Under the pieces are notes generated by a model. The model saw only the letters and a list, made by a program, of their open reading frames with translations. It was not told the DNA's origin and did not search any database. Shown here in pieces: positions 11,280 to 23,866 of a stretch of DNA of 64,000 bases. Source of the stretch: Chondrus crispus. Taxonomy: Eukaryota; Rhodophyta; Florideophyceae; Gigartinales; Gigartinaceae. The position numbers were made by a program, and so were the translations under genes. The stretch's first letter is position 1. Every line of letters begins with the position of its first letter. The DNA is taken from assembly GCF_000350225.1 (NCBI RefSeq), contig NW_005179179.1:94609-158608 (forward strand), in the 5' to 3' direction.

Positions 11280-12544
11280 CCTCGTTTTCATGGGGCCTGC
11301 ATGGAAATTGGATCCCCCGATCCCTCATCGGCATGAACCAAGCACGTGCGTACTGTCGTGAAATGGGACTGAGATTACAAACAACCCCTAATCCGAGACC
11401 TTCCGCTTCGGTACATATCGTACAAAGTCCATCAGAAAGATGACTATTATTCTTCCCACACCAGGCCAGACGCTCCTAGTTCATGTCCAGGTCGTAGCTG
11501 AAGATATTCCCTTATTGATTGGATTGGATGTCAAGGACCGATACGCGTTGCAACCTCTCGTCATTGAGAACGCACAGGAAAGCGTGAGGGAAAAGTGGAA
11601 GATACCTCTGAAGCGGAAAATTGGTCACTTTTACATGTGCTGGACCCCCACCATGTTCCAAACATTCTACACTCGACCCCAGCTAGAGAGACTCCACAAA
11701 CACCTCCTGCACCCCTCTGCCAGAAAGCTTTACGAATTGTTGCGAAAATCAAATACCAAGAAACTCCCTTCAAAAATTCCGGACACACTGCGGGAAATAT
11801 CTAAGGCATGCGAAACATGTGTCATGTAGGTACCACGACTGGTTACCTTCCAAATACGTCAATCAGATAGAATCAAGTTCAGTCAACGTGTCATACTTGG
11901 TCTTATGTTCCTTAAGGACAAGAAAGGAATCAGTCGACCAGTACTGCATGTCATCGATGCCGGAACTCGATTGAGCGCAGCGCAATTTCTAAAAGCCTCT
12001 GATGTGGACACTGTATGCAATGCACTTCTCAGGGCACGGTCATCTGCGCACATCGGCTACCCCGAAAGCATGTTGATAGACCAAGGTTCAATCTTCCTAT
12101 CCAAAGAATGGCGTTTTAATTGCGACCGCGTAGACATTTCCTTGCAAAACACGGGTACAGAGAGCCATAATTCCTTAGGTCTTGGAGAAAAATACCACTC
12201 GACACTGCGCACGATTTACAATAAGGTGGCCCATGAGCACCCAGATCCTAGCCAGAGATGTCGCTCTGGCCCTTTCTGTACAAGCGATGAACTGTACGGT
12301 TGGACCACATGGACTCGTCCCGTCCCTGTGGGTTTTTGGAGTTCTTCCAAAGCTCCCTTTGGGTCCGGTTAAGTCATTCCCACCACAACGAGAAAGGTTG
12401 AGGGCCGCCTCAACCGCTCGGGAGCAATACGAACGCTATGTGTCAAAGGCACTCGTCGTAAGAGGTCTCCAATCGCGCCCTCCACCGGCCTCCAGTCATG
12501 TTTACACACCTGGAGATTTCGTGTATGAATATCGAGAACGATGA
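11280..12544 (+). pseudogene. Copia protease and integrase pseudogene
   Basis: A protease remnant near 11310-11560 is recognised by PRSLIG and by LLIGLDVKDRYAL further on; the catalytic DTG triad is not intact. Next is the integrase zinc-binding HHCC module (LERLHKHLLHPS ... CETC, about 11680-11820). A TAG at 11827 follows, and the frame continues into the integrase core: HVIDAGTRLSAAQF (first Asp), MLIDQGSIFLS (second Asp) and a glutamate in GLGEKYHSTLR. The core breaks by frameshift near 12240, where the 12182-12544 frame carries the tail. These enzymes would process the polyprotein and insert the cDNA. Confidence 0.75.
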
Positions 12545-12646
12545 AGACGCTATACGGGTCCCCACCTCATTTCATCCGTAGACAGAAAATGCGTACGAAT
12601 TCACACCGGTGAGCGCACAGGCCCCCGAACTTTCAATATCGCGCAA

Positions 12647-13800
12647 TTGCGCCCAGCACCGATTCCCCGGCACCCCACATACGACGAACAACTCTCATCC
12701 ATGGATATCCCAGCCCTCACTATACTGCATACCGAAACGATAAGTCTCGGAGACCCGCGTTCGGAACAATTCAGTGACGCAAAAAGGAAAGAAATTCTCG
12801 GTCTCATCGAGAAGGGCACCTTCAGCATCGTCCTCAAGGAAGAGGCCGGGCCAGATCCTAATGTTGTACCCTCTCGCTATGTCCTGACCATCAAGCACAG
12901 TGGAGATGAAAAGCCTGTATATAAAGCCCGATGGGTTCAGGGAGGGCACAGGGACAAAGTCAAACTGTCGATAGTGCACAATACGTACAACCTGAAGGCT
13001 TCTTCTATCAAGTTGGTCTTTGCCCTGGTGACCATTTTGGGATTTGACATATGGTCATTAGACACCAAGCAAGCTTACCTACAATCGGCCTCCAAACTCA
13101 AGTGACAAGTTTATACGCGACCAGAGTCCATCGAGCTTGGACCTGACGAACTTTTGCAGGTAATACGTCCACTTTATGGCCTCACGGACAGTAGGGATTA
13201 TTGGTGCGAGACGAACTCTAGATTTCATGTTGACAAACTGCGCATGCAACAATCCACGGGTGACTTCTCACTTTATTCGTCGTCTATGCAACAGACTCGT
13301 GGCTGTATCAGGATCGTATATCGATGGCGTGATCCAAAGCGGCACACCAGAGCAGAAAAGAAGGCTCCAGGCTATGGTCGCGAGAGAATTTGACGTCACA
13401 CTATCCGATGCTAAGAAGTCTACATACGTTGGTTTAGAATGCGACTCGACAGATCCATCTGAACGCCGCATTTCTCAAGAAAAGTATATCGAAAGGCTGA
13501 AGAATCTGCAACTCACAGCGTCCTTTACGGCTTATCGCTCGCAACGAGCTAAGCTTGCGTAGCTGGTCCACACAAGGCCTGACATCCCATGTGCAGTGTC
13601 AATGGCTGCTCAAATCACGGCCGAGTCCCACTCATTCGAATGCAACCGAAGCCTCAACTCCATCGTGAGGCATATCAAGAAAACATGTGAAATGCGACTC
13701 ACATTTCCCAAGTTCGACCATGACACACTACGTCTAGTTGTATATGCAGACTCTTCGTTCAATAATCGAGAGCAAAGTAGATCCCAACTCGGTTTTGTGC
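12647..13800 (+). pseudogene. Copia reverse transcriptase / RNase H pseudogene
   Basis: The RT fingers/palm begins with SRYVLTIKHSGDEKPVYKAR and WSLDTKQAYLQSA, the usual copia pattern (first catalytic Asp). TGA at 13103 interrupts before QVYTRPES. The PLYGL block follows. The active-site box reads YIDG in place of YxDD, so the second catalytic Asp is lost. After TAG at 13560, the LVHTRPDIP block and RNase H motif VVYADSSFNN remain. The gene stops at about 13800. It is certainly inactive. Confidence 0.8.
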
Positions 13801-14280
13801 ACAGGAAGGTCAAATTTATGATAAATTTAATAAAAGCAATGATGTGGCTATTTTTGGGGCCAAAAATGCTGGATTTTTGCCAGCAATGAACGGTGGTCCG
13901 TGCTTCATTGGTTCGCGAGCAGCAATCTTTTGCCAAATTTTAAACCGTTCTCATTCAGCACGGGGATGAGGGGCGTGTCTGGTTCCGGGCAGTGATTGAA
14001 CCAGAATGTTTTGCTGGAGTGCCAGAGTTGTAACGGAAATGTTTCTTGATACCTCGATGTAGCAAAGTGATGTGCTATTTCGCTGCCTAAAAACGAAGCT
14101 CTTGGCCGTGATATCTTTAACCTTCACGTGATCAAACCAGAATAAGCTCATGCTTTCCTGCGCTAGTACCAGACGCGTGCTTGGACCCTTTCACGTTTTC
14201 CCAATCCATCGAATCCTCTCTCCCCATCCGTTTCCCTTTCCTTCACGACTTTGCTCATCCTGTGTTCCTACTGAGGCGCC
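13801..14280. other. Intergenic, no gene seen
   Basis: AT-rich sequence follows the copia truncation point. There is a short hairpin-like segment (TGCTGGATTTTTGCCAGCA) near 13869. A pyrimidine-rich stretch just before the ATG at 14281 could be the leader of the next gene. Confidence 0.4.
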
Positions 14281-16528
14281 ATGACCCCGCGAAGAAGGTC
14301 TGGGAAGAAACCCGCTGCTTCAGGCAATCAGCGAGGCCGCTCATCTGGAAAGTCTAACAGTCGAGCGCCTGGAGCCTAGGTTCCCGTGAAACGCCGGTCA
14401 TCCCCTCGTGTTGCGGCCAAAGCTACTCGCGCGGCAGCTGGACAGGAATCTCGTCGGGTTTCAAGTAATACGGTCAGGACGCCCCGAGACACTCCGCCAT
14501 CTGACACGTGCTCGCTTCCCGTTCGAATTCAGGGAAGCGGCCCGTCCGATGCAGCACATTCGCGTTCGGGCAAGCGCATGCGCGGCATCAGCTCGTCCCC
14601 GAGTGAAGACTTCTCCCGTTTGTTCGGGGATGGAGATCGAGGCGAGGAAAATGAACACCCAGAACGCAAACGGGCGAAGCGTCGGTTGTTCGAGCTCCAT
14701 GGACGCGAGGCAGAGGAGGACGTCGACGACATTGTGCAGGCTAGTGCAGCAGAGATGGACGAAGTCGCCCAAACTCAAGTTGTGGAAGACGTCATCGTTC
14801 CCACGCCTCGTGAGTCCGTGGCAGGTTCCTTGCCGAGTCAGCCACGGAGCTCCAATTTTTCTCGAGAATTGGAGGAGGACTCCAACCACGGAGTACTTCG
14901 AGTCATGCGAGAACTGCATGCTCGTTTGGAGAAGCAGCTTGCCATTGAAAAGAGGGAAATTCTTGGTGCAATCAAGGCTGTATCTTCTCGTGTCTCCACT
15001 TTAGAGAGGACGTTATCACGCTGCCAGGACGCCGTCAACATTGTTCTTCTGAATTCTGCACTGCCGAAGACGGGAAAAGCAGCGGAGAAGGCCTCTCTGA
15101 TCGACCTCCTCAGGCTTATGGAGGACATATTTGGAGGGAATTCATGTGTATTATCTTTACAAGAGCGCTGATAAATTGCACCATGAGAGTTCTTCCTCAG
15201 AGAAAAGAAGCGAAGGAATCTTTTGAAGGTGGGAGTCGAGACTCACAATCTGAGAAGCTTCGCTTGGACGTCAATAGTTCCGAAGTGTTGGGGTTCGGAC
15301 TTTACTTGTCGAGGTCCTTTTGTGGAAAAGGGACCCAAGCGAGGAGAAAAACGAGGAGCTGCTGGGTACGAAGCAAGCCCGTCAGTATCTGGTCCTGCAA
15401 AAGGCTTGGGGAAAGAGCTTGATTGCAAATGCAATGAACAACCCGAGTATTGGGACGAATTCACTCTAAATGGTACATCCGAACATCCGCGAGAAGCTGA
15501 AGACTGCTGAGAAACCTTTTTGGCTGAGGCCGGGATACATAAGAATGATCACAGTCGAGTCTTTCTTCAAAGAAGAATTTGCTTCAACGGCCATCAAGAA
15601 GGCCCGGCGTGTGGCTCGGCGTCGAAGCGATAAGATGGGGGAAGATGAGCGAATTGGATTCATCAAGGACGAAGACATTAGCGTTGAGATCGTTCGCCGC
15701 GTTTTCAAGATGGGTAATCAGTTTCTGAACAAGTTCAGGGAGCTTGGGCGGAAATCCTTCTTTCAAAACATCTCATATGTTTTCCAAAGTGAAGTGGGAG
15801 TCTCATTCCAGTATGAGAATCCACCCCGCCCGCACATGAACCTCCAAGATATCCGAGACGGAACCTGTTGTACTGCTATGAAGTCGGTCGCTGAGGTGAA
15901 CCCCATGAATGGGATAGCGTGGAAGAAGCTGCTTTCTGAAAGGGAACCCTTCATATTCATAGCTTCGTATGATGTTGAGACGAAAGACAAGGATGGAAGG
16001 AAGGAGACTCGAGAAATTTTTATCTGACTGAATGCCATGCACGTCGCCTTGAAGTTCTTGGTTGCTTTTACCAGGTGCGGCAGTGATGAAGACCTGCATT
16101 CAATATCCAAGGAATCCTTTTGTGTGATTTACATGACTGCTTTCCTGTTCCGGGAGGTCATGCTGATGAAGGTGATTGAGTCGAGCGGTGCATTTTCTGG
16201 AAACGAGCAGATGTTGCATGAAGCGGATAGCCAGGATCAGCATAATGATTCACGGCGGTCGCGACTGAGATCACTCTATTCAGAAATTTTGACGGAAGGA
16301 CAAGGAGAAAGGCGGGGTGAGCTTCCACAGCAACTCTCCAGTATTTTGAAGGAGAAGCTGGTGATGTTCGTGGATATGTACAACTCCGTACACGATCCCC
16401 TGGTCCGATCAGGTTCACATCACGAGGATAATGATGATCGGAGCGTGGCGGACGGTGAGGATGAAATCCAGACGAATCAAGTCGAAGACGATGACGATGT
16501 ATTCATAGTCCAAGACTTCGATTTATAA
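14281..16528 (+). pseudogene. Unidentified coiled-coil/acidic protein, broken (possible transposon cargo)
   Basis: ATG at 14281 opens a basic, Ser/Arg-rich N-terminus, cut by TAG at 14377-14379 in the same frame that continues to 15171. Residues from about 14880 to 15130 read as heptad-rich (LHARLEKQLAIEKREI then SRVSTLERTLS), a likely coiled coil. Frame changes near 15170 and 15480 lead into a third frame, 15470-16528. That frame has a basic segment (KKARRVARRRSDK), a TGA at 16025 and a very acidic C-terminus ending VEDDDDVFIVQDFDL. I recognise no family. It is convergent with the minus-strand pseudogene ending at 16622, only about 93 bp away, a layout seen again at 27.7 kb. A DNA-transposon accessory gene is plausible but unproven. 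Confidence 0.5.
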
Positions 16529-16621
16529 GGGGTCGTATTTCATGTGATAGTGATACTTCTTAGTTCATCGAAGTGATAAATGAGTAAAGCGGGAGACTAC
16601 TGTAGCATGAATGAAATGAGT

Positions 16622-18171
16622 TTACTTAAAGAGGTCCAGAATTTTGGAAACATTGATGAATTGCTTCACATGCGCAGAGCCTTTGATAGAGAGGATAGTG
16701 ATGTGCACTTGAAGTACTCCTAGTACGTCGCTGCGATTTACATCAGCAAATATAGATTGACAAGGACTGGATTGAAGATTCCATCGCAGGTAGAACGACT
16801 GCTTCCGGTGCAACGGTCCGCTGACCACGTTTTCAGCACCCATTACCTTGGAAATGCGTTCTTGGAAGTGGAGCTCAGATGGACTTATGGCTTCTAGTGG
16901 ATGGGAGTAGGTCTTCTCTATAGAATCCCAAGTGCAATCCCGACGAAATACAACGTGCCGTTGTTCATCCTCGTCATTCTGCATAACAGCAAACGAATCT
17001 CCAATTGTCATATAGCCGGGTCAGAAAGATATTCGGTGTTGGGACCGGCCATACAGCCTATCACTCTAGCAGACACGCAATTGTCGGTACCTTTTTCCAG
17101 CCTCTTTGCGATGATCAGGTCTCTGACACCTTGCGGTAATGCTGGTCCGAGTGCTTCTGACAGGTCTAAGAAGCTTCTGGAGTATATACTCGTCTCCTTC
17201 ACAACTGATTTCCTGCACATATAATCTTCCGGAAGAATAGAAACCTTTGTTCGTACCTGATTTTTGACTCTTTCGGATATAGAATCAAACTGGAGCACTG
17301 TGCAGTCTGCTCGCGCCTTAAATGAGTCCTGCACGAACCATATCGTCCCACGAGTCATTTCACCCGGGGTAGGACGTGTCGGCGTCTTGAGTAACCAATG
17401 CTTTAGACGCAACGAAATAAACTTAAGATGAACATTGGAGCCCCCAGCAGAAGTGAGGAGCGGGTTCTGAGTCCATAGCGCAGTCGTAATAGAAGATTGC
17501 TGTCCTTTCACTACTTCCTCAAGATACTGAAAGCGTCTGAAACGAGCATTTAGCTCGCGTGTACCTTTGATTGTCTTCTAGTCAAGTGACATATTCGTCG
17601 TATGGTTGAGCTTCCTGCATTTTTCTACCATGGCACTACCTGGAGCATAGTCGATATCATCTACATCCATCTCTCCGCTTGCCATGCCTGAGCTTGCGGT
17701 GATATCCGATCGTACGGATGTATCTTTGAGTCTCCAGCTAAACTTTTGTCCATCTTGTACAAACTCGTTTCCCTCCTTGAAAGTCACCTTGCTTTTACAT
17801 GCCCTGAATCCAAACGCAGCCTTGTATTGAATAGTCCCCTTGAGCACCTCTCCACGATCGTCATGAAGCCATTTGAGACTAATGGCTGTTGCTGGGAACC
17901 ATGCCTTACTTTCTTCTTCATTCTCCAAGGTATAGTCGACCTCTATATCACTCCCGAATTGGAGGCCATTGAAAAGATCTGATACCATTATCAACTGGTG
18001 GATGGTATCGTCCTCGGTTAATTTCTCCTGGAAAGTGATACTTGAGAAATTTGTTTGAAATATATACTGAAGACTAAAGAGTTGAGGTAACCATTCGAAC
18101 GTAGTCAGTATATACGTATATATCATTAATGTGAAATCACCATTGTCGTAACGGTCACATTTATGGATCAC
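16622..18171 (-). pseudogene. Unidentified protein, broken (convergent partner)
   Basis: The minus-strand frame begins at about 18171, passes TAG at 17578-17580 and continues in the same frame to 17008. A frameshift near 17010 leads into a last segment ending at 16622. The product would be over 450 residues with mixed beta/alpha composition and no motif that I recognise; a YAPGSAMVEKC segment and FRRFQYLEEVVKGQQ are typical stretches. Upstream lie four 67-bp tandem repeats. Convergence with 14281-16528 suggests that both belong to one element, possibly the outer part of the 19-31 kb element. Function unknown. Confidence 0.45.
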
Positions 18172-18255
18172 AGCTCTGCTCAGAGTCTAAGTCCCATGGG
18201 ACTTGCACGTGCACTTTTCCAGTAGGGCATGGGCTACAAATCTATCTACATCTTC

Positions 18256-18523
18256 CAGTCTAGAATGCTTTGCCAGTCAGTCATGTGTCATTAAAAAACT
18301 GACCTTTTAATCATAGCTGCCACAGTCCGGAATGCTTTGACAGTAACTCAGGTGTCATTGTATGACTGTTCTTTTAATCACAGTTGCCACAGTCCGGAAT
18401 GCTTTGACAGTAACTCAGGTGTCATGGAATGGCTGTTCTTTTAATCACAGTTGCCATAGTCCGGAAGGCTTTGACTGTAACTCATGTCTCATTGAATGAC
18501 TGTTCTTTTAATCATAGTTGCCA
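18256..18523. repeat. Four tandem copies of a 67-bp unit
   Basis: Units start at 18256, 18323, 18390 and 18457, exactly 67 bp apart. The shared core is CAGTCCGGAATGCTTTGACA followed by a TGACTGTTCTTTTAATCA block. The first copy is the most diverged. The position, just 5-prime of the minus-strand pseudogene, fits a promoter satellite or subterminal transposon repeat. Confidence 0.8.
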
Positions 18524-19216
18524 CACTGGTAAGTGCAACAGGCCTATGGTAAAACGACCCCCAACGCCCCCTGTTTATAAATGAAATAGGAGAGAACGCA
18601 TGGGTCCCAGGACGGAGACCCCAACATGAACAATCTAATTGGACCCGTATCCGCGTTTCGCATTGCAATCTCACCAATTGATTTTAAGCTACTTTGTGTT
18701 ACCGTTACTTTAAGCTTTTCACTGATGTAGAAAGGAGTCACTATCTATCTGAGTAAACGTGGTCGTTTTTGGAGACTCACTCATATATCAGTGAGCAGTT
18801 CTGGATTGGTGACTGAGACGATGTGGATATATTCATTCCCTTACCTCCTCTATCTCCCCTAGACAATATCTAAAGAGAAATTAGCCAGTTCTTCCCTTTA
18901 AAGAGGGTTGTGAAGCTGCTTTATGCTCTATAGACATATTGTTATTGAAAAAGGGAGCAAAAACAGCGCAGAAATCCCTTTAGCGGTTCGAGTGAAGCTT
19001 TACTTCGTGGCATATGTGTACGTGTACGCTAGAGTTCAAGGTGGTCTACTACAACATCTCATATTGGAAGTGGATTAATGAAGGATACAAGATGATTTAC
19101 TTGTGCAATGAAGATAGAAGTGTCACCACAGAGTGATGATGACACTGTTCTCGCTATTGAAAGTATGAACTACCCAGTACCTATGCTTGGATGTCGTCCT
19201 CCTCAGTACCCTTCAC
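18524..19216. other. No gene seen
   Basis: About 690 bp of AT-rich sequence with frames under 70 codons. If the 19-31 kb block is one transposon, a terminus may lie here, but I could not match it to anything beyond 31.6 kb. Confidence 0.4.
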
Positions 19217-22200
19217 CTATGAATCACTGTCGCCACTAGAATCACTTGAGTGGTAATGAGAAGAAGAGCTCGAGACCGAATTCTCCTTCAGAGGCTCCGA
19301 GTTACCGAGCGGGCCAGTCTGTGGAGAGATGCTCTCCGCGGAGAGCCCGTCTTGAAAGTGAGGGGTAAAGGACGGATTCCTGTGACCTGAATCCAGCAGC
19401 TTCTGTCCTCTAGGAACGAAGTATAGATGATAGCGAACCACGTGCCCATCCTTCTTTGCAGAGCCAAGTCCAATCTGAGACGATGCACCGGGTGATATGC
19501 TATCCTCGTACGAAGCAGCAGCATGTGAGAGATATTCTCTTCCATTGAAGACAGAGTTCGGTGGAACGTGGACCTTCTTCACCTGCAAACCCATGGAAAT
19601 GTGTCTCTGGGCTATTGAATCCTTCACTGTGAAGTGATGAGAGAACGGACAAACGCAAAGGGGGAATCAATTTTCACCAGAACAAATAAAGAAGTACCCA
19701 GGATTCCTTGCGTATTCCAGGTTTCGATTCTTAGATTTTCCAACGCCAAAGTCTGTATGGAGGGACTGCCGGGGACAACCTTTCCCCGTCAGCAAGAAGC
19801 GGCCCCCAGACTTCGGAACAGCCATCTCCGAAGTGCCCTTTTCAGGGTCCACGGGTCGAAGTGCAGCAGCAATTTGCGCCAGGCGGACGTCCATCATAGC
19901 GCGCTTCCTTGCCACCCACACTGTATCGGCATTCTGTTCGACCTCGGACCAAACACCTGCTAGCGTGGTGATGTAGCGTCGGATGCCCTTATTTCGGTGT
20001 TTTCTATCTGTCTCGAGATCGACGTTGAAGATGGGGCTCCACACTTTGCGATTTGCTTCATCCTTCATCGCATCTTCGCGAGGGAATATTTCTTCGTAGT
20101 ATTCTATCATCTCTTCGATGACTTCCCCTCCATGGAGAGGGGCTTCGAAAGCGAGGTTAAATGGCACACCATTGTCACTTCCGAAACCTTCAAGAACGAC
20201 GAAGCCCTTTTCCCGCAGCTCAGTCGCCATGGCCAGGAAGTATTCATTAGCGACGCTGTCTAATTCTATGGCTGCAGCCCAAAGAGCCTGTTCCTCCTTG
20301 TACTTCAGGGCCGTATTAGGACTCGGACCTGTGGACGGCAGCGCTTTCATGAACACGTTGGACTTCGTCGACTCGACTTCCTTGTGTCGCATAGCCGCGG
20401 CGTGATAGTACACGGCATGATGAATTCGCACCAAGTCAATCCTTTCGACCAGGCAACTTGCTCGGTGACTAACCGGTATGCACGAAGAACGAAGCCAAGG
20501 AGTTTGATGCTTTATCGGATTTCCTTTGGGCCACTGACTCGGCGGAAGTAAGGCGTAGTTAACCCAATCCGGGTTCTTCGAAACATTCCATACGGCAGAT
20601 TCGTGTGCCCCGATCGGGAGTAGACCTGGAAGAATGTCATCGAACTCCCCGACGTCATCTTCTCTTGCCACATCACTTTCGAAAGCCGGCGGTAAAGCCA
20701 GTATACTCAATTCCTCTTCCTTCTCTTCAAAGGCAGTGTTGAGGGCACGGATGTTCTTAGTTGACTGGATAGCATCTTCTTGGCCTCGCTTTCTCTTTCC
20801 TGTTCTCTTCAAAGGCAGGTGGAGGGAAATCTTCAATGGCTTAGTTTTAATCCTTTGGCGAATTCCTCTCCAAACTGTTACGGATGAGGCCTGTGAGGAG
20901 GACCCAGGCCCTTGCCCGTGACGAGGCGGCTGGGACGTATCAACTTGAGACGTAGTCGTTTGAGGTACTTGGCGTGAAGTACCTTGAGAGATAGGCGCGT
21001 TAGCTCGCTTAGAAAGCTTCTTAGGTGGAGCTAGAGCTTTCACGAGCTTTTTGCGGAGCATATTGAGACGCTTTTCCTGGTCAAAACGCTTCCCAGCTTC
21101 ATTAACTCCACTCCTGAAACACTTCATCTGCCTTGCCACAAAGGCATCAATCCGCATCTTGATGTTTCTGCCGACCTCAATCTCCATTTCCAAGACGCTT
21201 TGCCACTCCTTCTCGTACGTGTTGGCATGGTGCAAAGCTCCTCATAAATTTCAGCAAAGGCTTCAAAGAAAGCATTCTCGTACTCAGTGAAAGCACCGCG
21301 CTTCTTTCTCCTTTTCTTCTGACGCTTGAAGTTCATCGGTTTGTCAGTCTCCACCTTGCGCAAGAAGACAACGACACATGAAATACCAAGAAGGATCCCA
21401 GACCTATGCAGGGTTAGAAGCCGACAGTTGCTAAGGTGCGTGATACCGATAGTCCTGGTCGTATCGCAGAGGCTTTTGATGGTGTCGTAGTCGATATCGT
21501 ACTCCACAAGTCGTAGTGCCAAGTGCGCATATCGAGAGTACTGCTTAGCCCCCAGCGGACCAAGTACTTTAAGCTTCATTAGCGCGCCTGTGACACCTGC
21601 GACAGTCATCACAGTACGCTGATTCTGCGTATCCAACCGGTTCTTCATCATTCGAACAGCCGCTATAGTTGCGTGAATGGAATCTGTGAAGTTTGAGAAC
21701 CGGATCTTCGACGAGGTGTCGTTGAGTAGAGCACCGATGCCTAGTTTTTCCAAGTCTGAAACGGGTTTACCATCTTTCCTGTACGACACCTGTGCATCGA
21801 TCCATTCGAACTCCTTTTCCTTTTGCAAGTCAGTAGCCTTGGCCTTATTCATGCCGGTGACACGATGCTGACCGTCGCAAATTAGGGGTTCCATCATCAG
21901 CTCATCTAACCCATCGCCTCTCTGCCTCAACATCGTAGAGCGGTCGAAGACCATGTCTTCTGGCATGGCCCCAGAGATTTCTCCAGCCGCTTTCAGCAGC
22001 CCGTTTTTGAGGAGGCTCTCGGTAATTGATTCAACATGTCTTTCATCAACCTCCCGAAGAGTTTCTTCCATGATTCTGATGTTACTGACTAAGACCCAGA
22101 CGTGATGCTGCCCGTAGTTGGTCACATCCACTTCAGGGATATCTGGGGCACAAGACTCGTCTATTTCGATGCCGTTGTCGAGTGTAGCAACTCTCGTTTC

Positions 22201-22995
22201 CTTCACAAACCGGATGTCATCATCAACATTAACAACGTCCATTGGCGAACTGCTGTTGTCAGAGTCTCGTCTAGAAGAATCCGCTCGAGGTGATTTCGGT
22301 GCATCTGCTTCCATTCTGATTTTTCCACATGCATCTGAAACGACCGCTGAAACGATGTGTTTCGCCGTGTCCGATTGTTGCTCTTCACCTTTGAATAAAC
22401 TTAATCTCTTTCGAACGGACATAGGGGTCTGAGCAGTCTTTTCAACATTAGAGGTTTTCTTCATAGTGGGAGTGGAGACCGTTCCCTTCATTTCAGACAA
22501 AACCCCGTGGGCCATCATGAAACTGTCCCAAGGGTATCGCGCCCATATGTCGACAATCTCTCCAAGTGTCTTGGGACAGTGTTGCTCCTCATTGGCCGGG
22601 AAAGGGTACGGATAGGGAATGTCCTTACGGTTGTCGTCTATATGGACTTTGTAAACCAGAACGAGGTATTGCGAACTTTTCTCCCAGTCCCCGATGTCCG
22701 CAAGGTCGAAAGTTCGGGGCAGCATCTGGCCCTCGGCACCGAGGGTGATATGCGCAGTTCCCACTCGAACTAGAGCACCGAACTCTTCATGCCCCTCCGG
22801 CGTTGTGTGACCTCGTTTGATTTTGAAGTCATGGGCAAAGAGGGTCACTTCTGCATCAGCTACAAGTCCCTTGGACTGGAGTTCTTCAAGGTAGCGAACC
22901 TTTTTTCCAGTTGCACGGCTAGAACCACGCACACGCCCACGCCCACGACCACGACCTCTTCGTTCCTTTCTAATTCCGCGCTTGGGTATAGACAT
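19217..22995 (-). pseudogene. ParB-like nuclease-fold domain fused to a 2-oxoglutarate/Fe(II) dioxygenase, broken
   Basis: ATG at 22995 lies just after the duplicated leader. The N-terminus is an RGR-rich basic tract (residues about 8-30). At about residues 295-385 the ParB/sulfiredoxin-like core is clear, ending in PLICDGQHRVTGM, the family's DGxHR box. The frame shifts near 21235 and continues through a basic linker into an oxygenase domain. That domain has SLHTDFG (metal-binding His-x-Asp), GYFFICSG, PPNSVFNGREYLSHAA (distal His) and VRYHLYFVPRG (2OG-binding Arg), and ends in a Ser/Asp tail at 19217. One in-frame TGA (19667) lies in the oxygenase core. All metal and 2OG ligands are retained. 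Such oxygenases can oxidise nucleic acid or protein; the substrate here is unknown. Confidence 0.7.
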
Positions 22996-23006
22996 GGTAA
23001 AAACCT

Positions 23007-23490
23007 TGATTTATCACTTGTGATACTTCGATGGGGACAGGCATGAATAGCAGTAAGAGGAGCGGAAAAAAGTGCAGGCGTATGTAGAGAACGAAAAGAC
23101 GTTGTGCGCGATAGTCGATGAGGTGTCTTAAACGGACGGCAAGAGAAGGAGTAATCCAGTAAAGCAACCGCTTAGGTATTCTAGGTTTCCACTTGAGGTT
23201 TCCACGCAATATTTCCACTTGAAGGGTACTCCAATCCACGGTGACGCGTCCCCTACGCACGGAGGGGGCCAATTTCAGCACTCTTCCACCTCTCAGACCC
23301 TTGGGTGATGGTGACAAGATCCGTTCGGGGTACCCCTGCAGCCATCTATTGTTGACTATCGGGGCAGTCCTCCCCCTATGAGAAAATGTCAATGTTCGAG
23401 TTTAGCGGCTAAAGCCACTGAATAGAGGACGACCTAGTAGAATTAGTGGTCGATAGGAAGGAACAGGCGCAGCGCAAAACGCAGCGCGAG
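23007..23490 (-). repeat. Left arm of inverted leader duplication
   Basis: This arm is the reverse complement of 24164-24646 with scattered differences. Its inner edge is GGCGCAGCGCAAAACGCAGC. It forms the 5-prime leader of the ParB/dioxygenase gene. Confidence 0.8.
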
Positions 23491-23866
23491 AAACGATAGA
23501 CGGGTTTGCGACGCGTTCGGGACCTGGAAGCAAGAGAGACTGTAACTGTGGTCGGAAAGGGAGAGCAGACGCAGTGCAAGTACTCCGTATAGGCGCGCCG
23601 GTAGGGTGCGAAGAAGAAAGGTGCTAGAGAGGAAAAGGGTCGAGTGAGGACAAAGGGGTAGGAAGAGCAGGACGATTTTTGGACAGAAATGCTTCTACAC
23701 AGGGGCGATTAAGCTATGGGGAGACGCTCTACAGACCCAAAATCAACGGCCCGGGATGCCCCATGACAGATGACATGCCTGGACATCCCCAGTGGAGCGC
23801 TGGGATGGTGTGCGGCCAAAAAAACAGTCAAGTTTTTTCGGACGCTCGACCCAGGCACCGGATGGG

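Larger units (their letters stand above)
9271..13800 (+). mobile_element. Degenerate Ty1/copia retrotransposon, truncated in RNase H
   Basis: Domain order is gag with CCHC knuckle, protease, integrase, reverse transcriptase, RNase H. Integrase lying before RT is diagnostic for Ty1/copia. The coding frame is broken by several in-frame stops (9424, 10660, 11827, 13103 and 13560) and frameshifts. The RNase H homology ends abruptly at about 13800, after a segment like DSSFNNREQSRSQLGFV, and unrelated AT-rich sequence follows. No LTR pair was found, so this is an old partial copy. Confidence 0.85.

Noticed and set aside
19217-22995. Plasmid or bacterial contig because of the ParB-like domain
   Set aside because: The neighbours are eukaryotic transposons and nuclear genes, no ParA or plasmid replication gene is present, and the domain is part of a larger fusion.
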